Positions 1 to 7,174 are shown, counted from the stretch's first letter. The stretch: DNA of 9,400 nucleotides from Methylocapsa sp. (GCA_003162995.1 PLUZ01000473.1:8065-17464); one strand, 5' to 3'. The notes: generated by a model from the sequence alone, not told the origin. Translations and numbers: made by a program.

Positions 1-315
1 ATGCTGAAGGAGCCGGGCTCGGGCGGGATGCGGCTGCAACATGTGCCGCTCGACATGAACTTCGCCGAAGCTTTTAGCATCCACGCGCCGGAAGCCTATG
101 AGCGCCTGTTGACGGACGTCATACGCGGCAATGCGACTTTGTTCATGCGCCGTGACGAGGTCGAGGCGGCTTGGCACTGGATCGATCCGATCCGCGAAGC
201 CTGGAACCAGATGAATGAACCACCGCGTCCCTATTTTGCGGGCACATGGGGGCCGGCCGCCGCGATTGCGCTTGTCGAGCGCGATGGGCGCAGCTGGAGC
301 GAAGAAACGATTTGA
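1..315 (+). CDS. zwf: Glucose-6-phosphate 1-dehydrogenase, C-terminal part (5' end outside the window)
   Basis: This is the last 104 codons of Zwf, which oxidises glucose 6-phosphate to 6-phosphogluconolactone with NAD(P)+ in the cytoplasm and feeds both the Entner-Doudoroff and pentose phosphate routes. The frame opens at base 1 with an ATG that is internal: the family is about 490 residues long, and the first visible residues (LLKEPG-like, then [12 protein letters not shown]) belong to the C-terminal substrate-binding and dimerisation domain. The ending [10 protein letters not shown], followed by a short tail with W-S near the end, is the typical Zwf C terminus. It stops with TGA 52 bases before edd, same strand, consistent with one operon. 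The NAD(P)-binding domain and the catalytic His lie upstream of the window, so their state is unknown. Confidence 0.95.
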   Translation: MLKEPGSGGMRLQHVPLDMNFAEAFSIHAPEAYERLLTDVIRGNATLFMRRDEVEAAWHWIDPIREAWNQMNEPPRPYFAGTWGPAAAIALVERDGRSWSEETI

Positions 316-355
316 TCGATTTGACGCGGGTTCGCCCGCACCGTCTGGTGGCAAT

Positions 356-361
356 GAGGAG
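356..361 (+). promoter_or_regulatory. Ribosome binding site that sets the edd start
   Basis: GAGGAG lies 6 bases before the ATG at 368. It favours that start over the in-frame ATG at 215, which would overlap zwf by about 100 bases and add 51 residues with no family resemblance. Confidence 0.75.
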
Positions 362-367
362 CCGGAA

Positions 368-2179
368 ATGGTTCAAGCAGCAATCGCCGATGTCACAGCC
401 CGCATTCGCAGGCGCAGCCAGCCCTCGCGCGAGGCCTATCTTGGCCGCGTGGAGACGATGCATAACAGTGCCCCGCGCCGCGGGGCACTTGGATGCGCCA
501 ATCTTGCGCATGGATTTGCCGCCTGCGCCACCCATGAAAAGCAGCATCTGCGCACCGGCACTGTCGCCAATCTGGCCATTGTGACCGCCTATAACGACAT
601 GCTGTCGGCACACCAGCCCTATGAGCGGTTTCCTGCGATTATCAAGAAAGCAGCACTCGAGGCCGGCGGCGTCGCGCAGGTCGCAGGTGGCGTGCCGGCC
701 ATGTGCGACGGCATCACACAAGGCCGTCCTGGCATGGAACTTTCGCTGTTTTCGCGGGACGTCATCGCGATGTCGGCGGCAATCGCCTTGTCGCACGATA
801 TGTTCGACGCGGCGGTCTTTCTCGGCATCTGTGACAAGATCGTGCCGGGGCTCGTCATCGCCGCGCAAGCCTTCGGGCATTTGCCAGCCGTGTTCATTCC
901 GGCCGGGCCGATGCCGTCCGGCCTGCCGAACCAGGAAAAGTCCAAGATCCGCCAGCTCCACGCCGAAGGCAAGGCCGCGCGGGAAGACCTGCTCGATGCG
1001 GAAGCCGCGTCCTATCATTCACCGGGAACGTGCACTTTTTATGGGACCGCCAACTCCAACCAAATGCTGATGGAAGTGATGGGCTTGCATCTGCCGGGCA
1101 GTGCTTTCGTTAATCCGAACACGCCCTTGCGCGATGCTCTCACCATCGCCGCCGCCCAGCGCGCCTTGGCGATCACCGCGCTCGGCAACGAATACACGCC
1201 GGTCGCCTCGATCCTCGACGAGCGCGCCTTCGTGAATGGCATCGTCGCCTTGCACGCGACGGGAGGCTCGACCAACCATGTCATCCACCTCATTGCCATG
1301 GCCCGCGCGGGCGGCATTGTCCTGATGCTCGACGATTTCGCCGATCTCTCCAAAGCGGTTCCCTTGCTGACCCGGATCTATCCTAACGGCACCGCCGACG
1401 TGAACCATTTCACCGCGGCTGGCGGCACCGGATTCCTCATCGGCTCCTTGCTGCAGGCGGGCCTCTTGCATCCAGATGCGAAGACTGTTGCCGGGCATGA
1501 CCTCGCATTTTATGCGCAAGAGCCTTATCTCGACGAAGGGAAACTTGCTTTCCGGCCATCGCCTTCTTCGAGCCGCGACGAATCGGTTCTGCGCGCAACC
1601 GAAAATGCGTTTTCTCGCGACGGCGGCCTGAAGGTTCTCGACGGGAATCTCGGCCGCGCGGTGATCAAGGTGAGCGCGGTCGCGCCGGAAAATCGCAGGG
1701 TCCGCGCGCCGGCGCGTATTTTTCATACGCAGGAGGAGGTCGAGGCTGCCTATCGCGCGGGCGAACTCGATTCTGATTTTGTCGCAGTGGTTCGCTTCCA
1801 GGGTCCGAAAGCGATCGGCATGCCGGAGTTGCATAAATTGACGCCGGTGCTCACCTCGGTCATGGCGCGCGGCCATCACGTGGCGCTGGTCACCGATGGG
1901 CGCATGTCGGGCGCGTCGGGAAAAGTCCCGGCAGCGATCCATGTCACTCCGGAGGCGCTCGACGGCGGTCCGATCGCCCGGTTGCAGGACGGCGACATCA
2001 TCGCCCTCGACGCTGACGCGGGCACATTGACGGTGGAACTTTCAGCGGAGACCTTGCATAATCGCCCGCCCGCCGAGTACGATATTGAGGCACATTCCTA
2101 TGGCTATGGGCGCGAGCTGTTCCAAATGTTCCGCGCCAATGCGAGCGGACCGGAACTCGGCGCGAGCGTCTGCGGCTGA
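368..2179 (+). CDS. edd: Phosphogluconate dehydratase
   Basis: Edd removes water from 6-phosphogluconate to give 2-keto-3-deoxy-6-phosphogluconate (KDPG), the first committed Entner-Doudoroff step. It is a cytoplasmic [4Fe-4S] enzyme of the IlvD/Edd family. From the ATG at 368 the protein has 603 residues, the same length as E. coli Edd. Visible landmarks are the [12 protein letters not shown] segment, [15 protein letters not shown] around residue 112, cluster cysteines C155 (GICDKIVPG) and C222 ([14 protein letters not shown]), which match C154 and C221 of the E. coli enzyme, the HATGGSTNH segment, the [18 protein letters not shown] segment and the closing SYGYGRELF motif near the C terminus. 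The frame is unbroken. It sits between zwf and eda, as expected for an ED operon. No separate promoter is obvious in the 52-base gap after zwf, so co-transcription is the simplest reading. Confidence 0.97.
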   Translation: MVQAAIADVTARIRRRSQPSREAYLGRVETMHNSAPRRGALGCANLAHGFAACATHEKQHLRTGTVANLAIVTAYNDMLSAHQPYERFPAIIKKAALEAGGVAQVAGGVPAMCDGITQGRPGMELSLFSRDVIAMSAAIALSHDMFDAAVFLGICDKIVPGLVIAAQAFGHLPAVFIPAGPMPSGLPNQEKSKIRQLHAEGKAAREDLLDAEAASYHSPGTCTFYGTANSNQMLMEVMGLHLPGSAFVNPNTPLRDALTIAAAQRALAITALGNEYTPVASILDERAFVNGIVALHATGGSTNHVIHLIAMARAGGIVLMLDDFADLSKAVPLLTRIYPNGTADVNHFTAAGGTGFLIGSLLQAGLLHPDAKTVAGHDLAFYAQEPYLDEGKLAFRPSPSSSRDESVLRATENAFSRDGGLKVLDGNLGRAVIKVSAVAPENRRVRAPARIFHTQEEVEAAYRAGELDSDFVAVVRFQGPKAIGMPELHKLTPVLTSVMARGHHVALVTDGRMSGASGKVPAAIHVTPEALDGGPIARLQDGDIIALDADAGTLTVELSAETLHNRPPAEYDIEAHSYGYGRELFQMFRANASGPELGASVCG

Positions 2180-2200
2180 CCAGCAAACGATGCCGCAGCG

Positions 2201-2209
2201 AGGGAAGGG
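2201..2209 (+). promoter_or_regulatory. Ribosome binding site of eda
   Basis: AGGGAAGGG is a strong purine-rich Shine-Dalgarno 8 bases before the ATG at 2218, inside the 38-base gap after edd. Confidence 0.7.
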
Positions 2210-2217
2210 CGTGTTCC

Positions 2218-2865
2218 ATGCTTTACCCACATAGCGAGGCGACTTTGGCGGTGCTTCGCCGCGCGCCGGTCATTCCCGTGCTCACGGTTCGGGATATCGA
2301 GGACGCGCTTGCACAAGCCCGCGCCCTGATCGCTGGCGGATTGACGGTGCTCGAGATCACCTTGCGCACGCCCGCCGCGCTGGGCGCGCTGTCGGCGCTC
2401 GCCAAGACATTTCCGGACGCTTGCATCGGCGCCGGAACGATTGTCGAAGCGGACCAGATTGAGGCCGCGGCCAATGCCGGAGCGCGATTTCTGGTCAGCC
2501 CCGGAGTGACGCCGCGCCTTATGGAGGCGGCCGTGCGATCGCCGGTACCTCTTTTACCAGGTGCTGCGACTGCGTCCGAAGCTATGGCGCTGCGGGAACT
2601 TGGTTTCCGGGCCTTGAAATTCTTTCCAGCCGAGCCAGCGGGCGGCGCAAAATATCTCGCTTCCCTCGCCAGCCCCTTGCCCGATTTGATTTTCTGCCCG
2701 ACCGGCGGTATCGACGCGATCAAGGCCGCGACCTATCTTGCACTTGCCAATGTGGCTTGCGTCGGCGGCTCGTGGATGATTGCGCCTTCGCTTATCGAGG
2801 CGCAAGATTTCGGCAGGGTCGAACAGCTCGCACGGGAAGCGTCCGCTCTCGGCGGCCGCCGTTGA
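2218..2865 (+). CDS. eda: 2-dehydro-3-deoxy-phosphogluconate (KDPG) aldolase
   Basis: Eda splits KDPG into pyruvate and glyceraldehyde 3-phosphate, completing the Entner-Doudoroff pathway. It is a class I (Schiff-base) aldolase with a TIM-barrel fold, normally a cytoplasmic trimer. The 215-residue product has the usual family length. The Schiff-base lysine is K134 in the RALKFFPAE motif. The acid/base glutamate is E46 with R50 in the LEITLRTP motif. These match K133, E45 and R49 of the E. coli enzyme. Other landmarks are GAGTI (71-75), FLVSPGVTP (91-99), LPGAATASE (113-121), the phosphate-contacting PTGGI (161-165) and VGGSWM (182-187). It follows edd by 38 bases and precedes the class II aldolase gene by 14, so it is very likely in the same operon. 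Some homologues also act on 4-hydroxy-2-oxoglutarate; that side activity cannot be judged here. Confidence 0.96.
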   Translation: MLYPHSEATLAVLRRAPVIPVLTVRDIEDALAQARALIAGGLTVLEITLRTPAALGALSALAKTFPDACIGAGTIVEADQIEAAANAGARFLVSPGVTPRLMEAAVRSPVPLLPGAATASEAMALRELGFRALKFFPAEPAGGAKYLASLASPLPDLIFCPTGGIDAIKAATYLALANVACVGGSWMIAPSLIEAQDFGRVEQLAREASALGGRR

Positions 2866-2872
2866 GAGAGGA
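2865..2872 (+). promoter_or_regulatory. Ribosome binding site of the class II aldolase gene, touching the eda stop
   Basis: AGAGAGGA begins in the last base of the eda TGA stop and ends 7 bases before the ATG at 2880. It fixes that ATG as the start, rather than the TTG at 2757 inside eda, and suggests translational coupling with eda. Confidence 0.7.
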
Positions 2873-2879
2873 AACCGGC

Positions 2880-3542
2880 ATGGCCGCGAGCGAGGAAGCA
2901 GGCGCCCGCCAAGCGATGATCGACGCCTGTCTGAAGATGAACCACACCGGCATCAATCAGGGCACGGCGGGCAATCTTTCGGTACGCTGGAAAAACGGCC
3001 TCCTGATCACGCCTTCCGGTGTTCCTTACGATGAAATGACGGTTGACGATATTGTCTTCATGGACATGGACGGCAATTATCAGCACCGGCTCGCCGCCTC
3101 GTCGGAATGGCGTTTTCATCGCGATATTTTGCAAGCGCGCGGGGAAGTGAACGCCGTGGTCCATGCGCATCCGATTCATGCCACGGCCTTTGCCATCTGT
3201 GGTATGGAGATACCGGCGGTGCACTATATGATCGCGGCGGCGGGCGGGCCGACGATTCGCTGCGCGCCCTATGAAACCTATGGCACCGAGGAATTGTCTA
3301 AGGCGGTGCTGGAAGCGCTGAGCGGCCGGACCTGCACACTCATCGCCAATCACGGGATGATCGCTACCGGCCCGGATCTCCGCGAGGCGATGTGGCTTGC
3401 CGTCGAGCTCGAAACCCTCTGCAAGCAATATGCATTTGCCCTTCAAATCGGAATCCCGCGTGTGCTTGAAGCCGAGGAGATCGACAAGACAATCGAAAAA
3501 TTCAAGGAGTACGGCTTGCGGCGGAAGCCGCGCGCGGCATAG
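2880..3542 (+). CDS. Class II aldolase, L-fuculose-1-phosphate aldolase-like
   Basis: This 220-residue protein belongs to the zinc-dependent class II aldolase/adducin family and closely resembles E. coli FucA along its whole length, for example NQGTAGNLSVR (26-36), LLITPSGVPYDEMT (41-54), SSEWRFHRDI (74-83), IPAVHYMIAAAGG (111-123), the TLIANHGMIA segment (153-162) and the EKFKEYGLR tail. The FucA catalytic glutamate (E73) corresponds to E76, and the zinc histidines (92, 94 and 155) to H95, H97 and H158. Y116 matches FucA Y113. FucA splits L-fuculose 1-phosphate into dihydroxyacetone phosphate and lactaldehyde. Here the gene is the fourth of an ED operon with no visible fucose kinase or isomerase, so the true substrate may be another sugar 1-phosphate, for instance a deoxypentulose or methylthioribulose phosphate as in known salvage routes. 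Family membership is firm; substrate is inference. Confidence 0.88.
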   Translation: MAASEEAGARQAMIDACLKMNHTGINQGTAGNLSVRWKNGLLITPSGVPYDEMTVDDIVFMDMDGNYQHRLAASSEWRFHRDILQARGEVNAVVHAHPIHATAFAICGMEIPAVHYMIAAAGGPTIRCAPYETYGTEELSKAVLEALSGRTCTLIANHGMIATGPDLREAMWLAVELETLCKQYAFALQIGIPRVLEAEEIDKTIEKFKEYGLRRKPRAA

Positions 3543-3627
3543 GATTTTATAAGTTTTTCTGAATCTGATAAAGGCGAGGTTCGCCGCGCCGGTCCTATCC
3601 CAAAAAGCGGCGCAAGCCAGAGCGAAT

Positions 3628-4830
3628 ATGAAGGCAGCTTCCGTGGATTCTATTGCTCAGACGCACAATCATAATTCTGGGGATCAAATCAATTCTCTGC
3701 CATTCAGCTTGCCGTTGGTGAGTGTGATAATTGTCAACTATAATTACGGCCGCTTTCTGAAACAGGCTGCAGACTCTGTTTTTGAACAAACCTACCCGAA
3801 TATCGAGTTCATCATCGTCGATAACGCTTCGACCGATGAGAGTGCTGACGTTCTTCTCGCCATATCAAAACAATATGCGGGCACGACAATCCTGCGGCGA
3901 AGCGACAATGGCGGTCAAAGTCTTGCCTCGAAAGAGGGTTTCGAGGCAAGTTCGGGCGAATATGTCGTTTTCCTCGACGCCGACGACGTCCTTCTTCCAT
4001 CCTGTATTGCAACCCATGTTTTCGTTCATTTGTCCTTGCGTATCCCGGTGGGCTTCTCATCGGCCGACATGATTCAGTCTGTCGATTCGCGGATGGTTCT
4101 GGGGACAATTTATAGATTGAGCGAATATGTGCGTTCGGGACGCGGACGAAAACCCGGCCTTCTGCGGCGGATTGATGAAAGCGCTCCCGAAGTCTGGCCG
4201 CTGCATAGTCCCGAGGCTGGGTTTGAAAACCAAGTCCATCTCATTTTGCCGAGCGACTGCGATTTCCAATCCTGGTTCTGGGCGCCAACATCTTGCAATT
4301 GCTTTCGCCGGGACGCACTTCAGCTCTTTTTCAATACTGAGAGATTAGGTGAGCTTCGCAGCTGCACGGATGCCTATCTCATTCGCGGAGTGAGCTTGTT
4401 GATGGGAAGCGTTGTGATCGACCGCGCGCTCGCCATCTACCGGTTGCATGGGATGAATGTCTTTTCCAAGCATCCAAATCTCTTCGGCATGTTGAATTAC
4501 GAAAGAGGCGGCGTATCGGACAATGATCTTGTCGGCCGTAAACTGGTCATTGATCATCTGATCGCGCAAGCCGAACTCTTCCTGCATAAATTGGAGTCTC
4601 CCCAACAATACATGCGAGCCCTGCTGGCGCTCGACGCCGCGTGGCCGCGCATTCCCTCGACGGTTGGCGGCTGCCGCACCTACGTGGCAGGCAAGCTGGT
4701 CACGGACTCCGCGGCGCTCACGCGGGAGCTCGGACTGTTCAACTTCGTGTTGCTGTTGGCACGCCTGAAAGTGGCGCCCCCTGTCATCTTGCTGGCCTGT
4801 CTGCGTAGCAAAAACAAAAAGCGAACATAA
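3628..4830 (+). CDS. Glycosyltransferase family 2 protein
   Basis: This 400-residue protein carries an N-terminal GT2 (GT-A fold) domain at about residues 29-150. It begins PLVSVIIVNYNYGRFL, followed by SVFEQTYPNIEFIIVDNASTD with nucleotide-binding D65 and D70. The SDNGGQ segment (92-97) and the metal-binding DADD (117-120, in VVFLDADD) are also present. Such enzymes transfer a sugar from a nucleotide-sugar donor to a glycan, lipid or protein acceptor, usually on the cytoplasmic side of the membrane. The remaining 250 residues include TDAYLIRG and IYRLHGMN, which are typical of the C-terminal half of bacterial GT2 enzymes. I see no clear transmembrane segment. The first 28 residues are polar and unlike the family core. 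The Shine-Dalgarno is weak, and no other ATG precedes the domain. An 85-base AT-richer gap separates it from the ED operon. Donor and acceptor are unknown. Confidence 0.9.
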   Translation: MKAASVDSIAQTHNHNSGDQINSLPFSLPLVSVIIVNYNYGRFLKQAADSVFEQTYPNIEFIIVDNASTDESADVLLAISKQYAGTTILRRSDNGGQSLASKEGFEASSGEYVVFLDADDVLLPSCIATHVFVHLSLRIPVGFSSADMIQSVDSRMVLGTIYRLSEYVRSGRGRKPGLLRRIDESAPEVWPLHSPEAGFENQVHLILPSDCDFQSWFWAPTSCNCFRRDALQLFFNTERLGELRSCTDAYLIRGVSLLMGSVVIDRALAIYRLHGMNVFSKHPNLFGMLNYERGGVSDNDLVGRKLVIDHLIAQAELFLHKLESPQQYMRALLALDAAWPRIPSTVGGCRTYVAGKLVTDSAALTRELGLFNFVLLLARLKVAPPVILLACLRSKNKKRT

Positions 4831-4849
4831 ACCGCACCCGGAAGCCTCA

Positions 4850-6097
4850 ATGGAAGTTATTTTCCTCGATAATGGTTTGATCGGCAAGGGAGAACATAGC
4901 TACGCGCTCGCGGCGAAACTTGCCGAAGCCTTATCGCGGCGGAACTTGCGATACCGCATGTTTGGCGTCCAATCGCTCGATCGCTCGATCGCCGAGGAGC
5001 TTGGCGCCAACCCGCATTTCAAACACTCGCTTTATGATGGCGAGGATTTGTCGCGCGACGAACAGCGATTGCGCGCCATTGCCGCGATTTTCATGGGTGC
5101 TCGGGCTCGCGGCCCGATCCGTTCCGAACGGAAAACCTGGACCACGCTCAATAATTCATTCGAGGAAGACCTCGGGACTTTGCCTCCCGGCGTCTGGAAA
5201 TCCGATAATCTCGTGATCATGCCGGCGATTTCGCAAAATCAGATCCTGGGGTTGATCCGCTATTTGCTCCGCCAGCCGCAAGAACGATTGCCGCGAGTCG
5301 TCTGCCAATTCATGTTCCCGCCGAGCTGGACGCCTTGGGGGCAAGTTGCAAGGCATGGGGAACAATTCTACCGGGACGCCTTTCGCTTGGCGGCTCCGCT
5401 GCTCGATCGCGTTCTTTTCTTTACGGTGGAAAACAAAGCGATGCAGGCATTATTGAAGCAGGACTTCGGTATCGGCGCCGAAATCTTGCCGATTCCTTTC
5501 GACGGTTCGCCTCGCAAGGAAACCGGCGACGGCACGGTGCGCCTGGGATTTTTCGGCTACTCGAAATGCGAAAAGGGCTTTCATCTCTTGCCCAAGGCAA
5601 TCGAGCTTTGCTGGCGCCAACGGCTCGCTGCCGAATTCATTATTCAAATTCAACACAGTGGATGGGAACAACGAACGATCGAGGCGGAACATGCCTTGCG
5701 CACGCTAAAAAATGTGCGGCTCGTGGAAGGGGTTCTGACAGGTGCCGAATATGCCGCGTGGACGAGCCAGACCGACGTGATGCTTTTGCCCTATGACCCG
5801 GTTGCCTTTGGAGCCGCGCGCGGTTCCGGCATTTTCACGGAATCAGTGGCTTCCGGGCGTCCCGTTATTACATCAAGAGGAACCTTCGCGGGCGCCAGCG
5901 TCGAGAAAAACGAAGCGGAAGGCGAAGTCTTCGAGCCCTACACAAGCGAGAAACTGGCCGCGGCCATCTCCCGGCTCATTCCCCGTCTTCCAGACTGCAG
6001 GGTCCGCGCGGCGGAGCGCACGGAGGCCTTCACGCGGGAGCACAGTGCCGACGCTTACGTCGATGTGCTTCTGAGACACGCAAGATCACAACTCTAA
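4850..6097 (+). CDS. Glycosyltransferase, GT-B fold, GT4-like
   Basis: This 415-residue protein lies 19 bases after the GT2 gene and is probably co-transcribed. The N-terminal half opens with a beta strand and glycine turn (VIFLDNGLIGKGEHSYALA) typical of GT-B enzymes, but is otherwise unlike common GT4 proteins. The C-terminal half shows the nucleotide-sugar domain: a strand and loop RLGFFGYSKCEKGFHLLP (231-248), a DVMLLPYDP strand (309-317), and RGSGIFTESVASGRPVI (324-340), where E331 is the second glutamate of the usual E-x7-E motif. The position of the first glutamate (323) is alanine. No signal peptide or membrane helix is evident. The role is presumably to extend a polysaccharide or glycoconjugate with its GT2 neighbour; sugar specificity cannot be read. 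The Shine-Dalgarno before the ATG is weak, so the start is likely but not certain. Confidence 0.82.
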   Translation: MEVIFLDNGLIGKGEHSYALAAKLAEALSRRNLRYRMFGVQSLDRSIAEELGANPHFKHSLYDGEDLSRDEQRLRAIAAIFMGARARGPIRSERKTWTTLNNSFEEDLGTLPPGVWKSDNLVIMPAISQNQILGLIRYLLRQPQERLPRVVCQFMFPPSWTPWGQVARHGEQFYRDAFRLAAPLLDRVLFFTVENKAMQALLKQDFGIGAEILPIPFDGSPRKETGDGTVRLGFFGYSKCEKGFHLLPKAIELCWRQRLAAEFIIQIQHSGWEQRTIEAEHALRTLKNVRLVEGVLTGAEYAAWTSQTDVMLLPYDPVAFGAARGSGIFTESVASGRPVITSRGTFAGASVEKNEAEGEVFEPYTSEKLAAAISRLIPRLPDCRVRAAERTEAFTREHSADAYVDVLLRHARSQL

Positions 6098-6128
6098 TGG
6101 CGGGACCTCTGCTCGGCCAGGCGAGAGC

Positions 6129-6404
6129 TCACGGCATACCGTTTTGACGCTTAAGGAATTTCTGTTCGAGCGCACGCCGGAGATAGTCCTCTGCCTTCCG
6201 TGCCTCTCCTCCCGTGGGAAGATCAGCACGCCGCATTATTCTTGCGGCAATCTCCTGCACCTGAGCAACAGAAATATTCAACCCTGAATAGTGTAACCCG
6301 TAAAGCTCGTCCAGAATTATATCCTTTAGACGATCGGCACGAGCAACCATTCGAAGCGCGCGAGTCTCTACCGATGGATTTTCAACTTTCTTTAGCTTCA
6401 CCAT
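6129..6404 (-). CDS. Small protein of unknown function, 91 residues
   Basis: I do not recognise this gene. From the ATG at 6404 it encodes 91 residues, rich in charged residues and apparently mostly helical: amphipathic stretches at about 12-38 (ETRALRMVARADRLKDIILD), 45-60 and 67-86, and a basic C terminus. There is no signal peptide or membrane segment. The frame also extends upstream to ATGs at 6461 and 6491, but that extension is Cys-rich and lacks a Shine-Dalgarno; no start has a good one. Codon third positions are mixed (CTA, ATA, AGA, TTA and GTT occur), unlike the strongly GC-ending codons of the glycosyltransferase and ED genes, which suggests recent acquisition. It is the only gene on the - strand and converges with the glycosyltransferase gene, 31 bases apart. 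A small DNA-binding, antitoxin-like or structural role is possible but not shown. Confidence 0.5.
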   Translation of the reverse strand: MVKLKKVENPSVETRALRMVARADRLKDIILDELYGLHYSGLNISVAQVQEIAARIMRRADLPTGGEARKAEDYLRRALEQKFLKRQNGMP

Positions 6405-6523
6405 GTCTACGCTACAGCTTCTGCATGAGATTAAATAGCTTGTTAGTACTACGCGATACATAAGGACGGGCACACACCAAGCGAACTGCACTCTTTGCCA
6501 ATCGATCTGGGGGATCGGCGACC
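6405..6523. other. Intergenic stretch at the left edge of the recombinase module
   Basis: No convincing gene is visible here. It is AT-richer than the surroundings in its first half. It contains CTGCATGAG at 6421-6429, repeated at the 3' end of the recombinase gene, and a short hairpin CGATC / GATCG (6503-6507 and 6513-6517). A GGGGGA at 6509-6514 could serve as Shine-Dalgarno for the frame that follows. A junction between host sequence and inserted element probably falls in this stretch. Confidence 0.4.
6421..6429 (+). repeat. Direct repeat CTGCATGAG, left copy
   Basis: It is identical to 9349-9357. The two copies bracket the recombinase module. A chance match of nine bases between the two flanks is not negligible, so this is a candidate junction only. 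Confidence 0.25.
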
Positions 6524-6784
6524 GTCACCCATCCCTTTCATCCCCTACGTGGGCGAACGTTTGAGGTTCTGAAGGTCCGGCGGCTTTCTGGCCAGGAGAT
6601 GTTGAGCCTTCGTCACCCTAACTTGGGCTCCATCGCCATGCCGCGCGATTGGACCGATTGGGCGCCGCCCGGCGCCCAGCCCCCGCCTGAGTGCGCGCCG
6701 TTGCTCATCGATGTCTTTGCTTTGGTCTGCCTCGCCGAGTTTGTGGCTTGTCTAAAATATCGTGACGAGGGGCTTGACCGATGA
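6524..6784 (+). CDS. DUF5372-like small protein with no usual start codon at its conserved beginning
   Basis: This frame reads THPFHPLRGRTFEVLKVRR, then MLSLRHPNLGSIAMPRDWTDWAPP, and ends with a hydrophobic stretch (LLIDVFALVCLAEFVACL) and TGA. The HPFHPL opening, the beta-rich middle and the PRDWTDWAPP segment match what I know of the DUF5372 family of about 80-100 residues, whose function is unknown. The frame is open back to 6464 but contains no ATG, GTG or TTG before the conserved opening. The first ATG, at 6599, would delete about 25 conserved residues. GGGGGA at 6509-6514 sits 9 bases before a GTC codon at 6524, where homologues could begin, so a lost GTG start is plausible. Otherwise it is a 5'-truncated remnant, or it starts at 6599 as a 61-residue product. 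Codons are GC-ending and look coding throughout. It precedes the DUF6788-like gene by 42 bases. Confidence 0.55.
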   Translation, partial: VTHPFHPLRGRTFEVLKVRRLSGQEMLSLRHPNLGSIAMPRDWTDWAPPGAQPPPECAPLLIDVFALVCLAEFVACLKYRDEGLDR

Positions 6785-6826
6785 CTCGACCTCTGATTCT
6801 CTCGGAAGGCCTTTTGAATCGGTCCG

Positions 6827-7168
6827 ATGAATCTCAAGGATCTTTCCACCTCCGCCTTACGCAAACGTCGCCGCGAACTTGTGCGGGACACGCCTCCGAT
6901 CGAGCAAGTGATGCGCGGGACGCTGATCGAGACCTACAAGCGCTGCGGCCGGTCCAACTGCCGCTGCGTCGACGGTCCGGGCCACGGGCCCAAGCATTAT
7001 CTCTCGGTCAGCCAGCCTGGCGGGCGGCCTCACAGAAATTATGTGCGCAACGCCGACTTTGGCCGTGTCGCTCAGTTCATCAACAACTTGCACGACCTAC
7101 GCGATGCGCTCGACGAGATTTGTGCGATCAACACAGAGCTTGTTCGACGCCACGAGGATCTTGGATAG
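6827..7168 (+). CDS. DUF6788-like small Cys-rich protein
   Basis: This 113-residue protein has a basic N-terminal helix (LRKRRRELVRD, residues 11-21) and a central motif LIETYKRCGRSNCRCVDGPG (residues 33-52) with C40, C45 and C47. GHGPKHYLSVS then leads into a C-terminal helical stretch (about 78-110). The C-G-x-x-x-C-x-C followed by G-x-G-H-G-P-x-x-Y-L pattern is what I know of the DUF6788 family, small proteins of unknown function often found near recombinases and transposases. The cysteines could bind a metal, and the basic N terminus could bind DNA; neither is shown. The ATG at 6827 is the only one after the in-frame TGA at 6815-6817, and its Shine-Dalgarno is poor (GGAAGG is too far upstream). 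It probably belongs to the same transcript as the recombinase gene and may assist or regulate recombination. Confidence 0.8.
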   Translation: MNLKDLSTSALRKRRRELVRDTPPIEQVMRGTLIETYKRCGRSNCRCVDGPGHGPKHYLSVSQPGGRPHRNYVRNADFGRVAQFINNLHDLRDALDEICAINTELVRRHEDLG

Positions 7169-7174
7169 ATCGCC

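Noticed and set aside
215..367. Longer edd start at the ATG at 215
   Set aside because: It would overlap zwf by about 100 bases and add 51 residues of shadow-like sequence. The ATG at 368 has a good Shine-Dalgarno and gives the normal 603-residue length.
1019..1942. Antisense open frame of about 300 codons inside edd
   Set aside because: Arg/Ala/His-rich composition typical of the reverse strand of a GC-rich gene, and edd itself is certain.
2757..2879. Upstream TTG start for the class II aldolase
   Set aside because: It lies inside eda. The added residues do not resemble FucA, and the ATG at 2880 has its own Shine-Dalgarno.
2733..3446. Antisense open frame across the eda end and the aldolase gene
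   Set aside because: It crosses two well-supported genes and has no recognisable motif.
4971..4994. Tandem TCGCTCGA repeat
   Set aside because: It has only two copies, within clearly coding sequence of the GT4-like gene; most likely chance codon repetition.
6098..6128. Possible bidirectional terminator between the convergent glycosyltransferase and small gene
   Set aside because: No stable hairpin with a T-run could be found in the 31 bases.
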